DNA of 64,000 nt from Bacteroidetes bacterium HGW-Bacteroidetes-8. Lineage in GTDB: Bacteria > Bacteroidota > Bacteroidia > Bacteroidales > UBA932. The notes under the pieces are model-generated. The model was not told where the DNA came from, did not search any database, and was given only the letters and a program-made list of their open reading frames with translations. The DNA lies in contig PHCZ01000006.1 in the NCBI GenBank assembly GCA_002840895.1, positions 1 to 64,000 of the forward strand, read 5' to 3'. Below are positions 41,453 to 51,316 of the stretch, in pieces. Every line of letters starts with the position of its first letter. The first letter of the stretch is position 1. The position numbers and the translations under genes are program-made.

Positions 41453-42716
41453 AGTTTATCGCCTCAACAGGGTTGAGATTGGCAGCTGTGTAGGCCGGAA
41501 CAAACCCTGCAATAATACCTATTACAGAGGATATTACCAATCCACGAATTATGTTGTAGATGCTCAACTGCATCGGGAAGGATTCGTTGCTGCCAATTGC
41601 GACTACAACGAGAAAGACCATAAATATCCCTATTGCACCTCCCACAATTGCAAGAGCGGCAGCCTCTGCAAGGAATTGAGTAAGAATTGTATATTTCTTT
41701 GCACCTAACGCTTTTTGAATTCCTATTAGGTTTGTTCGCTCTTTAACAGAGACGAACATAATATTTGCGATCCCAAACCCGCCGATTAGAATTGAAAACC
41801 CACCTATAACCCAGCCTGCAAGAGAGATTCCGGCAAAGATCTCTTTGGTGGAGTTTAGCAGAAATGTCATCTCATTGAGAGCAAAATTGTCTTTCTGTTT
41901 AGGCTTTAATCTTCGCACAGACCTTAGTAACTGCCTCATCTCCTGGATAAACTCATCTCTACTCACACCATCAAGCGGTTTAAGACAAATCATAGCGTCA
42001 GATCTCTTTACATTAAAGAGATTAGAGGCAAAACTGTAGGGAACAAGAATAGAGTTGTCTGTATCGAAGATGTTCACTATGCTCTCTCCCGCTTTCTTCA
42101 TAACCCCGATAACCCGAGCATTGCTGTTGCCAACCTTGATAACCTTGTTTAGCGGATCCTCTCCGGCAAAAATTATCTCTGCAACAGAGCTCCCCAGGAT
42201 AACAACCGGTACTGCAGATTGTGTCTCATATATCGAAAAGTAGCGGCCAATCTCAATATCTACATTTGCAACCATATTCCACTCGAATGTGGGTGCGGTG
42301 ATAAACCCCCCGTTAAATGAGTTTCGGCGGTACTTTACATTCATTCCGGTGAATGTTACAAATGCTATTGCGTCAAGAGTTTTGGAGTTAGTCTTTAGAA
42401 ATGTGTACTCCTCATATTTTGGTCGAGGTCTGGTGCGAAACTCCCACCACTTATACTCCTGTCCATCTTCGGGAGCAAAAGGAAATTGCTGAACATAGAC
42501 AGTTGTAGACCCAAAGCTGTTGAGGCCGCTCTCCACATTTGACTTAAGAGCGTCAATTGCGGTGAATACCGTAACTATGGAGAATATCCCAATGGAGACA
42601 CCAAAGAGAGAGAGAAAGGTCCTGAACCTATCCCCTTTAAGTGACCCAAATGCGAAGATGATACTCTCTGCCATAAGCTTAGATACCATCGTAACTCTTC
42701 TGTAAAATTTAATCAT
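41445..42716 (-). CDS. MacB-like ABC transporter permease (FtsX domain)
   Basis: ORF 423 aa; RTFLSLFGVSIGIFSIVTVFTAIDALK, FGIANIMFVSVKERTNLIGIQKALGAKK, PAYTAANLNPVEAI. Confidence 0.92.
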   Translation of the reverse strand: MIKFYRRVTMVSKLMAESIIFAFGSLKGDRFRTFLSLFGVSIGIFSIVTVFTAIDALKSNVESGLNSFGSTTVYVQQFPFAPEDGQEYKWWEFRTRPRPKYEEYTFLKTNSKTLDAIAFVTFTGMNVKYRRNSFNGGFITAPTFEWNMVANVDIEIGRYFSIYETQSAVPVVILGSSVAEIIFAGEDPLNKVIKVGNSNARVIGVMKKAGESIVNIFDTDNSILVPYSFASNLFNVKRSDAMICLKPLDGVSRDEFIQEMRQLLRSVRRLKPKQKDNFALNEMTFLLNSTKEIFAGISLAGWVIGGFSILIGGFGIANIMFVSVKERTNLIGIQKALGAKKYTILTQFLAEAAALAIVGGAIGIFMVFLVVVAIGSNESFPMQLSIYNIIRGLVISSVIGIIAGFVPAYTAANLNPVEAINSK

Positions 42717-42725
42717 CTGCCCTCC

Positions 42726-45359
42726 TTAAAGACCGAGTCTCTTTTTTAAATTTCTTAATTTGTCGAAGGCGTCCAGTGGAGAGAGAGAGTTGATGTCCAT
42801 CTCCCGCAGTTCGTCCCGTATTGATATCAGAAGAGGATCTTCCAGTTGGAAAAACGAGAGCTGCATTGCATCTTCGTTATCTGAAACCCTCTTTTTTGTT
42901 CCACCTTTTTTCCCGCTGCTCTCCAGTTGCTTTAGCACTCTCTCTGCTTTAGAGACAACATCCCTGGGCATTCCGGCCATTCTTGCAACGTGTATTCCAA
43001 AGCTGTGAGCAACACCACCTCTGCACAATTTTCGCAGAAAGATAACTCTTTTTTCTACCTCTTTTACAGATATGTGCCAGTTTTTTACTCTGGCAAACTT
43101 ATCCTCGAGGTCATTAAGTTCGTGGTAGTGAGTTGCGAAAAGGGTTTTTGCCCTGTGTTCCGGGTGTTCGTGCAGATACTCTACAATAGCCCAGGCGATT
43201 GACATTCCGTCATAAGTGCTTGTTCCGCGACCAATCTCGTCCAGCAGCACTAAAGAGCGAGATGAGAGATTGTGCAAAATTGTGGCGGTCTCCAGCATCT
43301 CCACCATAAATGTGGACTCCCCTTTGGTTATGTTATCGGAGGCACCTACCCGGGTGAAGATCTTATCTATGATTCCGATGTTTGCAGCTTTTGCCGGAAC
43401 AAAAGAGCCGATTTGGGCCATAAGGACAATGAGTGCTGTCTGGCGGAGCAGGGCGCTTTTACCGGCCATATTTGGTCCTGTAAGTATTATAATCTGCTGG
43501 TTCTCGTTATCCAGTGTGAGGTCATTTGCAATATACTCCTCACCTGCAGGCATAAGAGCCTCAATAACAGGATGCCTACCCTCAATAATCTCCAGAGCTG
43601 TACCAAGGTTGAGTTGCGGGCGGCAATATTTTCTCTCCTGAGCCAGGTGAGCGAAGCCGGCAAGGCAATCCAGAGTAGCGAGTTCGAATGCATTTTTCTG
43701 AATAGCTGAGATGTTTTTTTGAATTGCAGATACAATTTCGTTAAATAGCAGCTGCTCCAGAATAAGTATCTTCTCCTCTGCTCCGAGTATCTTCTCTTCA
43801 TACTCCTTGAGCTCCTCCGTAATGTATCTCTCTGCACTCACAAGGGTCTGTTTACGGATCCAATCTGCAGGAACCTTATCTTTGTGGGTGTTACGCACCT
43901 CGAGATAGTACCCGAACACATTGTTGAAACTAATTTTCAGTGAGCTGATTCCCGTTCTCTCGCTCTCTCGCCTCTGTATATCGTTGAGAATATCCTTGCC
44001 GTGGCGGGCAATATTGCGCAGAGTGTCCAGCTCTTCATTTACTCCTGTTGCAATAACATCTCCCTTTCCAATCATACCAGCAGGGTCTGCAAGCATCTCC
44101 CTGTCAAGTTTTTCCAAAAGAGCGGTGCAGCAATCCAGTTGTAGCGCCAGTTTGGCAAGCTCCTTAGAGCCACAGGTTGAGCAGAGCTCTTTGATTGGGG
44201 CGACCTGTTCGAGTCCCCTTTTGAGCATAGTCACCTCGCGTGGGGAGATTCTGCCTGCTGCAGCTTTCGAGACAACCCTCTCCAGGTCGCCCACATCGTG
44301 CAGGTATGCCCGAAGCTGCTCTTTAAGTGTGACACTATCATCCCCGTAGGAGCCTGAGTTAAAGAGGTGCTCCACAACATTAAGGCGGATATTTAGATCG
44401 TCAATATTCTTTAGCGGCATTGCCAGCCAGTTGCGCAAGTTTCTGGCCCCCATAGGGGTAGAGCACCGGTCAATAGTTTTAATTAGAGATGCAGCCCCTT
44501 GATGATATCCGTCAAAGACCTCCAGATTGCGAAATGTGAATTTATCTATCCACACATACTCCCCCTCATCCAGACGGGAGATGGAGCAGAGGTGCCCCAG
44601 CCCTTCGTGTCGGGTGAGCTCCAGATAGAATAGGATTGCTCCGGCGGCGGTAATTGCTAGTGGCATATTCTCAATTCCAAAACCTTTGAGGGATGGGATG
44701 CCGAAATGGGTTTTCAGTTTCTCAAGCGCCGCCTCAGGGACAAATGCCCACTCGTCCATTGTGGAGACAAAGTAATCGTTCCCGAATTTCTCCTCAAAGC
44801 CCTTTTTGTATGAGCGCTCTATCAATACTTCCTTTGGTGACATACTTGCAAGAAGCAGCTCAATGTAGGCATAAGAGCCGCTAGCTACGTGAAACGACCC
44901 GGTAGATATGTCCAGAAATGCTATCCCCGCAAGATCTTTCTGGAAATAGAGCGAGCAGAGGTAGTTGTTCTCCTTGTTGGAGAGCAGCTGGTCGTTATAT
45001 GCAACCCCGGGGGTAACCAACTCTGTGATTCCCCGTTTTACAATCTTCTTGGTCAGTTTGGGATCTTCCAGTTGGTCGCAGATTGCCACCTTATATCCGG
45101 CTCTTACCAATTTAGGCAGATAGCTGTCTATCGAGTGGTGGGGAAATCCTGCGAGCTCTACATAGGAGGCTGCTCCGTTTGCCCTTCGGGTAAGAACTAT
45201 TCCTAAAACCTTAGAGGCGATTATAGCATCCTGTGAAAATGTCTCGTAAAAGTCACCGACACGAAAGAGTAAAATGGCCTCCGGATGCTTCGCTTTAATG
45301 GCGAAGTACTGCCTCATAAGGGGTGTGTCGGCTATTTTATTATCGGTGTTCATTCCCAC
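42726..45359 (-). CDS. mutS: DNA mismatch repair protein MutS
   Basis: ORF 877 aa; TPLMRQYFAIKAKHPEAILLFRVGDFYETF, ILTGPNMAGKSALLRQTALIVLMAQIGSFVPA, LVLLDEIGRGTSTYDGMSIAWA. Confidence 0.97.
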   Translation of the reverse strand: MGMNTDNKIADTPLMRQYFAIKAKHPEAILLFRVGDFYETFSQDAIIASKVLGIVLTRRANGAASYVELAGFPHHSIDSYLPKLVRAGYKVAICDQLEDPKLTKKIVKRGITELVTPGVAYNDQLLSNKENNYLCSLYFQKDLAGIAFLDISTGSFHVASGSYAYIELLLASMSPKEVLIERSYKKGFEEKFGNDYFVSTMDEWAFVPEAALEKLKTHFGIPSLKGFGIENMPLAITAAGAILFYLELTRHEGLGHLCSISRLDEGEYVWIDKFTFRNLEVFDGYHQGAASLIKTIDRCSTPMGARNLRNWLAMPLKNIDDLNIRLNVVEHLFNSGSYGDDSVTLKEQLRAYLHDVGDLERVVSKAAAGRISPREVTMLKRGLEQVAPIKELCSTCGSKELAKLALQLDCCTALLEKLDREMLADPAGMIGKGDVIATGVNEELDTLRNIARHGKDILNDIQRRESERTGISSLKISFNNVFGYYLEVRNTHKDKVPADWIRKQTLVSAERYITEELKEYEEKILGAEEKILILEQLLFNEIVSAIQKNISAIQKNAFELATLDCLAGFAHLAQERKYCRPQLNLGTALEIIEGRHPVIEALMPAGEEYIANDLTLDNENQQIIILTGPNMAGKSALLRQTALIVLMAQIGSFVPAKAANIGIIDKIFTRVGASDNITKGESTFMVEMLETATILHNLSSRSLVLLDEIGRGTSTYDGMSIAWAIVEYLHEHPEHRAKTLFATHYHELNDLEDKFARVKNWHISVKEVEKRVIFLRKLCRGGVAHSFGIHVARMAGMPRDVVSKAERVLKQLESSGKKGGTKKRVSDNEDAMQLSFFQLEDPLLISIRDELREMDINSLSPLDAFDKLRNLKKRLGL

Positions 45360-45425
45360 AAAAATAGTGAAATATGTTGGATTGATTAATAATCTGGAAT
45401 GCTATCTTTGTATTGAATTTTTACA

Positions 45426-46499
45426 ATGATAAAAGCACTTTATAACAAGCACCAATATTTTTTCAATATTTTTGCTGTTCTGGCATTGCTGGTAATTACC
45501 AGGTTGCTGGATGGATTTGCCTGGTATCCTCCATATCCGGATAAAACAAAATCCTTACTACTCGAACATCTGTTTCAATTCATCTCGTTTTTCCCATTTA
45601 TTTTCTTGATAATTTACACATACGGTTGGGCATTAAAAAGGAGAACGAAAACAGTTATATATTCTCTTATAATATTTTATGCTGTTTTCGCCCCTCTCTT
45701 TGTACTATGCTTTAGTACCTGGCTGGAGATAACGTTATTAAGAGCCAAAACTCTTCCTGTTACACTTAAACTTATTGAACAGTTCACTCCTGGAGCAGGT
45801 ATGGTTATCCTTTTTTTAAGTGCAACATACTTCCTTACATACCTTAAAATCCAATCTGCAAGTCAAAGAGAGGCGGCTCATAATGCAGAGTCATTGGTCA
45901 AAGACGTACAAATCAAAATGTTTCGCTATCAGATAAACCCTCATTTTCTATTTAATGTTTTAAACTCTATCTATACCTTAATAGATGAAAATACAGAGAA
46001 GGCGAAAAAACTTGTACTTGATATGTCGGATTATTACAGATATACTCTTACAAAACAAAAAGAGTGCGTCTCCATAGAAAGCGAGATAGAGTCTATCATT
46101 AAATACCTTGAAATTCAAAAAACAAGATTTGAAGAGAAGTTTCAATATGAGATATCTGTTGACGAAGCAGTAAGGCCTCTTTTAATACCCTCGTTTATTA
46201 TTCACCTTCTCATAGAAAACGCCATAAAATATGGCACAAAGACTACTAAACAAAAATTATTGGTCAATCTTTCAGTTAAACTTGTCAAAAAGGACCTTTT
46301 TATAAGAGTCTCAAATACGGGCAAACTACTTGAATTACCGACCAATAATGAAAAAAACACAGAAGGGACCAGCAATGGAATAGATAATTTAAAAAACAGA
46401 CTGGCCCTATATTTTGGAGACAACTACTCATTTTCGCTTGAAGAGGTTGACGAATGGGTTTTTGCAACAATAGAGATTAATAACATCATCACCCAATGA
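45426..46499 (+). CDS. LytS-type sensor histidine kinase (His_kinase family, N-terminal TM helices)
   Basis: ORF 357 aa; FRYQINPHFLFNVLNSIYTLI, LVLDMSDYYRYTL, VPSFIIHLLIENAIKYG-like region. Confidence 0.92.
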   Translation: MIKALYNKHQYFFNIFAVLALLVITRLLDGFAWYPPYPDKTKSLLLEHLFQFISFFPFIFLIIYTYGWALKRRTKTVIYSLIIFYAVFAPLFVLCFSTWLEITLLRAKTLPVTLKLIEQFTPGAGMVILFLSATYFLTYLKIQSASQREAAHNAESLVKDVQIKMFRYQINPHFLFNVLNSIYTLIDENTEKAKKLVLDMSDYYRYTLTKQKECVSIESEIESIIKYLEIQKTRFEEKFQYEISVDEAVRPLLIPSFIIHLLIENAIKYGTKTTKQKLLVNLSVKLVKKDLFIRVSNTGKLLELPTNNEKNTEGTSNGIDNLKNRLALYFGDNYSFSLEEVDEWVFATIEINNIITQ

Positions 46500-47227
46500 C
46501 ACCTATAAAAGCTATCATCGTAGATGACGAAAGACTTGCCAGGGTTAGTCTCAGGAGGTTGCTGGAACCTTACCCGGAAATTGAGATAGTGGGAGAGGCA
46601 GATTCGTGTAAAAGCGCCATTGATTTGATTGATGCCAATAAACCCAATTTGGTTTTTCTGGATATCCAGTTGAGCGGAGAGACCGGGTTTGATCTATTGG
46701 AATCGATTGACAAATCAATTAAAATATTTTTTGTTACAGCATTTGATGATTTTGCTATTCGCGCCTTTGAGGTTAATGCCATCGATTACCTGCTAAAACC
46801 TGTTAGTCCTCAGCGTCTAAAAGTCTCTCTGGATAGGTTGATAAACAGAGAAGATGTTCAGAAAAGCGTAGCAAACAGTTATGAATATTCCGACAGCATC
46901 TATGTGCGGATAAGTAATTATGCTTCCCGATTCATAAAAATCGGCACGATAACACTTATTGAACCGGTGGGAAATTACTCCAAAATCTTTACCACCGACG
47001 GTAAAAATTGTTTGGTACTAAAGACATTAAAACAGTGGCAGGAAGAGCTGCCCGGTAATTATTTTGTAAGGATTCACCGCTCTTGCATTATAAATATAGA
47101 ACACGTAGATCGCATAGAAATAGACTCAAAAACCCAGCACCGGGTTTTTCTGAAAAACATACCAAAACCGCTTGATGTTAGCCGTAGGTATGCGAAGAAA
47201 CTAAAATCCACTCATCACATTATTTGA
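46496..47227 (+). CDS. LytTR family response regulator
   Basis: ORF 243 aa; AIIVDDERLARVSLRRLL, LVFLDIQLSGETGFDLL, LytTR domain IEPVGNYSKIFTTDGKNCLVLKTLKQWQEELPGNYFVRIHRSCIIN; ATGA overlap with the kinase. Confidence 0.95.
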   Translation: MTPIKAIIVDDERLARVSLRRLLEPYPEIEIVGEADSCKSAIDLIDANKPNLVFLDIQLSGETGFDLLESIDKSIKIFFVTAFDDFAIRAFEVNAIDYLLKPVSPQRLKVSLDRLINREDVQKSVANSYEYSDSIYVRISNYASRFIKIGTITLIEPVGNYSKIFTTDGKNCLVLKTLKQWQEELPGNYFVRIHRSCIINIEHVDRIEIDSKTQHRVFLKNIPKPLDVSRRYAKKLKSTHHII

Positions 47228-47242
47228 CCACTAGTCATATTT
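47208..47242 (+). promoter_or_regulatory. Operator-like motif copy 1 (candidate LytTR binding site)
   Basis: CCACTCATCACATTATTTGACCACTAGTCATATTT; overlaps the LytTR gene stop codon and precedes the 47313 operon. Confidence 0.75.
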
Positions 47243-47265
47243 CTCATTGTTTTTGAATATCTCAT

Positions 47266-47276
47266 TATTTTATTTG
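47266..47276 (+). promoter_or_regulatory. Promoter-like -7 region downstream of motif copy 1
   Basis: TATTTTATTTG; final G is 51 bp after the T of the TGACC core. Confidence 0.55.
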
Positions 47277-47312
47277 TGCCGTTAATTTATACAAATTCGC
47301 AACAAATAAATT

Positions 47313-48167
47313 ATGAATATGGTTAAATATTTCTTTTTACTTTTTGTAATCTGTTTTCAATCGGCTATTTCTTTTTCTCAGGATACTCGCAAGATAAATT
47401 CTGATAAATCTCATGTTTTTTCATTTTATACGGGTTATTCTAAATACATAGAAAGAGATGATGCTATGTCTCCTTTTAAATATCGGGGATATTCATTACC
47501 ACTTGAGGTTACTTATAGGCACAATGGGGCTAAATGTCGCCAAATTTTTTATGTGAATTTTGATAAGTTGAAACTTTTATCTTCGCTGCCAAATTATGAA
47601 AATGCCGGCTTAAGCCATTATGTTCAGAATACCAATATTCAAATTGGATATTCTTATATGTACAGATTATTCAGATTAGCCAAATTTCAAACTGATATAT
47701 ATTTCGGAGGTGAAATCAATTCTTTATTAAATTTAAGACGACATGCGTATATTAATAATAATGAATTTTTGATGTTAGACCAGTTCAGCAGTATAGGATT
47801 AAAAGCTTTGATTGAAAAAAGATTTTCAAATGACAAACAAGTAGCAACTTTAAACATTAATATACCAATTCTCTCATATGCTTTAATGAAAAATACATAT
47901 AATGCCTATAACGGAGATAAAATTGACCCACTAATGAATTATAGTGGGAACATGTTGTTATACTTAGCTAAAAATGGAGATTTTGTTTCATTAAACAGGT
48001 TAGTATATTTTAAAACAGAGCTCTCTTTTATACAGTTTATTAGTAATCATATTGGCGTTGAATGTAAATTAAGTCTTCGCTACTATCAATTTACCCAATA
48101 TGAAGATATGAATTATTCCAAAAACCTTCAGAGTCAAATTTTAATAGGAATAGTTGGCAAATTATAA
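47313..48167 (+). CDS. Hypothetical secreted / outer-membrane protein
   Basis: ORF 284 aa; signal peptide FFLLFVICFQSAISFSQ, aromatic beta-strand-like repeats. Confidence 0.6.
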   Translation: MNMVKYFFLLFVICFQSAISFSQDTRKINSDKSHVFSFYTGYSKYIERDDAMSPFKYRGYSLPLEVTYRHNGAKCRQIFYVNFDKLKLLSSLPNYENAGLSHYVQNTNIQIGYSYMYRLFRLAKFQTDIYFGGEINSLLNLRRHAYINNNEFLMLDQFSSIGLKALIEKRFSNDKQVATLNINIPILSYALMKNTYNAYNGDKIDPLMNYSGNMLLYLAKNGDFVSLNRLVYFKTELSFIQFISNHIGVECKLSLRYYQFTQYEDMNYSKNLQSQILIGIVGKL

Positions 48168-48172
48168 AGAAT

Positions 48173-49213
48173 ATGAAAACTAAAATTTTTATTTTACTTC
48201 TTAGCATCATTTCGCTTTCAAGTTGCGAAAAGATTTTTTTTGAAGAGGATATCTCAAACACCCCAATAAATAACTTTGAAATGTTTTGGAGTGATTTTGA
48301 TAAGTTTTATCCTTCTTTTGAGATAAAACAGATAGATTGGGATTCTGTATATCGTATTAACAGACCTGGAATTTCAGATCAAACATCGGATATTCAGCTG
48401 TATAATGTTTTATCAAGTATGATTAAACCACTTAAGGATGGACATGTAACTCTTGTAAGTAATTTGGGGCAATGTGATTCAGATACAATTCCGCATGGTT
48501 ATTACAGCAATATGAGGATACATCCTCAAAACTACTTGTCTTCATTTGGGATTAATAATTCAAATATTTCTAATTGGTCCGTTAAGAATTATAATATTGG
48601 CTATATCAGCATAAATACATTTGATGTCAAAGGAGAAGCATTTGTTTATGCCGATGACAGCTTTTTAATAATTGATGATATAATAAAACAATTTAAAGAC
48701 AAAGACGGGATTATTATTGATTTGAGGTGGAATGGTGGAGGACTCCCCACAAATGTTGAAACAATTGCTAATAGGTTTACGGATTCAAAACGGCTTTATA
48801 TAAAACTTCGCTCTAAAAATGGGCCCCGGAAGAATGATTTTTCTGACTGGATCGATTGTTATATAGAACCAAAAGGTCCCGAGCAATTTTTAAAGCCTGT
48901 TGTAGTTCTTACAAGCAAGAGTACCGGAAGTGCTGCCGAATGGTTTACTTTAGCAATGAAAACATTGCCAAATACTTCAATTGTCGGAGATACGACTGCA
49001 GGTTGTTTTAGCCCAAAAATTGAACGAGAGTTGCCAAATGGCTGGTCGTTTACTTTATCGTCAAAAATTGCAGTTTCTGCCGGAATGGTACAGTATGAGG
49101 GTTTTGGCATTCCTCCTGATTATTATGTGCTTAACACAAAAAATGATTTAGATAACAAAAGAGATGCAATACTTGAAAAAGGGATTGAATTAATAGAAAT
49201 GAAAAAGAAATAA
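48173..49213 (+). CDS. S41 family (tail-specific) peptidase, lipoprotein
   Basis: ORF 346 aa; lipobox SLSSCEK, DGIIIDLRWNGGG, VVVLTSKSTGSAAEWFTLAMK. Confidence 0.9.
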   Translation: MKTKIFILLLSIISLSSCEKIFFEEDISNTPINNFEMFWSDFDKFYPSFEIKQIDWDSVYRINRPGISDQTSDIQLYNVLSSMIKPLKDGHVTLVSNLGQCDSDTIPHGYYSNMRIHPQNYLSSFGINNSNISNWSVKNYNIGYISINTFDVKGEAFVYADDSFLIIDDIIKQFKDKDGIIIDLRWNGGGLPTNVETIANRFTDSKRLYIKLRSKNGPRKNDFSDWIDCYIEPKGPEQFLKPVVVLTSKSTGSAAEWFTLAMKTLPNTSIVGDTTAGCFSPKIERELPNGWSFTLSSKIAVSAGMVQYEGFGIPPDYYVLNTKNDLDNKRDAILEKGIELIEMKKK

Positions 49214-49234
49214 TTATTATAAAAGGATAAATAA

Positions 49235-49660
49235 ATGAAAATTAATGTAAAAAGTGTATTTAAAAGTGGATTGGTTGCTGGGTTAGTAATCAGCATTAGC
49301 GCAATAAGTATGGTCCCTGTGGTTGGGAATGAAATGGATGTGGTTCTTGCAAGTAGGGGAGTCCCTCCATTAAGCAATCTGGCAATGGTGTTCTTCTGTT
49401 CAATATCGTTTATTTTCGGCATTTCTCTTGTCTGCTTGTATGCCCTTGTAAAAGAACACTTAGGGTCCGGGATTAAGACAGCGTTAATTGTATCATGTAT
49501 ATTCTGGTTCGTGACTTATTTTTTAAGTAATGTTTCCTTGCTGGCATATGGTTTTATGCCGGTTAAACTAACCGTTATAGGAACCATCTGGGGCTTAGGC
49601 GAACTATTGCTGGCAGGAATTGTCGGATCAAAATTATATAAGGATGTCAAGCCTGAATAA
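49235..49660 (+). CDS. Hypothetical membrane protein
   Basis: ORF 141 aa; four predicted TM stretches. Confidence 0.65.
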   Translation: MKINVKSVFKSGLVAGLVISISAISMVPVVGNEMDVVLASRGVPPLSNLAMVFFCSISFIFGISLVCLYALVKEHLGSGIKTALIVSCIFWFVTYFLSNVSLLAYGFMPVKLTVIGTIWGLGELLLAGIVGSKLYKDVKPE

Positions 49661-49671
49661 ATTAAAAAAAT

Positions 49672-50304
49672 ATGATAAAATTTGGAGAAACCGTAGAGGG
49701 TTATAATATCCCGGTTTTAAACGAGCGCGAAATACGAGCATCCGCAGGCATCTTGTTTTTGGCTACTTTCATTTCTTTAATGTTCATTCTCTTTAAAGAG
49801 AACTTTGTTCCAATAAAGTATGTAATTACTTTTTTCCTGGCAGATTTTCTGATACGGGTCTTTATTAGTCCAAAATTTTCGCCAACCCTCATTTTAGCGC
49901 GCTTGATTGTAAGGAATCAAACGCCTGAATATGTTGGAGCTCCCCCAAAAAAATTTGCCTGGATTATAGGTGTGGTATTATCGGCTACAATGTTTTTCTT
50001 TTTCATTATCGAAAATGCCTATAGCCCAATTACAGGTATTATCTGCCTCATTTGCCTTGTATTCCTGTTCTTTGAATCGGCTTTTGGAATTTGTCTGGGA
50101 TGTCTGTTTTATCCGCTATTTTTTAAAAATAAAACACTTTATTGTCCGGGTGACGTTTGTGAAGTAAAGAAAAAACAGGATATTCAAAAAACTTCTATAG
50201 GTCAGATACTTATTTTGCTGGCATTTATTGCATTCATCATTCTTACGGCATATTTTATGAATGATAGTTTTAGTGAAAAACCTTACGACTTATTTAAGAA
50301 TTAG
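49672..50304 (+). CDS. DUF4395-like membrane protein
   Basis: ORF 210 aa; PVLNEREIRASAGILFL, GAPPKKFAWIIGVVLS, FESAFGICLGCLFYPLFF. Confidence 0.7.
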   Translation: MIKFGETVEGYNIPVLNEREIRASAGILFLATFISLMFILFKENFVPIKYVITFFLADFLIRVFISPKFSPTLILARLIVRNQTPEYVGAPPKKFAWIIGVVLSATMFFFFIIENAYSPITGIICLICLVFLFFESAFGICLGCLFYPLFFKNKTLYCPGDVCEVKKKQDIQKTSIGQILILLAFIAFIILTAYFMNDSFSEKPYDLFKN

Positions 50305-50314
50305 AATATTGTTT

Positions 50315-51121
50315 ATGGAAAGTAATGCTCGGTTTCCTTACCGTTTTTTCGTTATAACATTTATATGGTCGTGGATAATCTGGACTCCACTCATCCTTGG
50401 CAACTTCGGAATCATCCCTGTCTCAGATAAATTGTTGTCAATCTTGACAATGCCAGTGTTAATGTTGGGAGTTTTCGGGCCACTTGCTGGTGCACTTTTT
50501 ACTTTATACAAAGAAAAAGGCAAGGGTTCTTCAAGAAAATACCTACGAAGTTTTTTTGATTTCAATTTAGGTTGGAGAACTTATGTTTTTCCCATAATAA
50601 TATTTGGTGGCAGTACATTTATTGCTTGGTTTTCTCCGGAACTGTTTGGCGAAAAAAGATTGTCAATGTTGCTACCCTCAATATGGGTCTTTATTCCTTG
50701 TTTATTATTCATGATTATTTTAGGTGGAGGTCAGGAAGAGTTTGGCTGGCGCGGATATGCTCTTCCGTTTCTTGAAAGGAAATTTGGACTATGGTTCGCA
50801 AACATTATTTTAGGGATCATCTGGGCTTTCTGGCATTTACCTTTATGGTTCATAGCAGGTACAAGTCAGATTTACATGAACTTCGGAGGTTTTATACTCC
50901 TGATGGTTGGATACTCCTTCATTTTATCGTGGCTCCTAAAAATCTCAGGCAACAGACCGTTTTCTGGACTTTATGTTCATGGCCTTTTTAATGCCTTAAT
51001 CTCTCTTATGCCAACCTTTATTATGCAAAAAAATGTACCACAGACCCGTTTTTGGATCTGGGCAATTCTGACATTATTAATTGGTATTTCGATTACCATA
51101 TTGCGTAAAAGAAATCGATAA
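50315..51121 (+). CDS. CPBP family intramembrane metalloprotease
   Basis: GGGQEEFGWRGYALPFLERKFG...IIWAFWHLPLWF. Start trimmed from 50261 to Met 50315. Confidence 0.92.
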   Translation: MESNARFPYRFFVITFIWSWIIWTPLILGNFGIIPVSDKLLSILTMPVLMLGVFGPLAGALFTLYKEKGKGSSRKYLRSFFDFNLGWRTYVFPIIIFGGSTFIAWFSPELFGEKRLSMLLPSIWVFIPCLLFMIILGGGQEEFGWRGYALPFLERKFGLWFANIILGIIWAFWHLPLWFIAGTSQIYMNFGGFILLMVGYSFILSWLLKISGNRPFSGLYVHGLFNALISLMPTFIMQKNVPQTRFWIWAILTLLIGISITILRKRNR

Positions 51122-51154
51122 AACATTCTATAAGTCATAATTAAATAACAAATT

Positions 51155-51316
51155 ATGATAGTTACTAAAAAGAGTAATTAGGTTATAATAACATTAGTTG
51201 TTTTAATCACTGCCAAAAATGGTTTATTTGCACAACAAGAAAAATTATTATCCAAAAGGTTTCAGGAGGATATTGAAAAAGTTGAAGCTGCATATTTGGA
51301 AAGTATCTCACATTAA
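51155..51316 (+). pseudogene. Truncated secreted-protein gene remnant with an in-frame TAG
   Basis: atg...MIVTKKSN-stop(51179)-VIITLVVLITAKNGLFAQQEKLLSKRFQEDIEKVEAAYLESISH-stop; signal-peptide-like reading frame continues past the TAG. Confidence 0.5.

Noticed and set aside
44887-44895. acgtgaaac resembling half of a parS site, in mutS
   Set aside because: Only one half matches; the other half of the palindrome is absent
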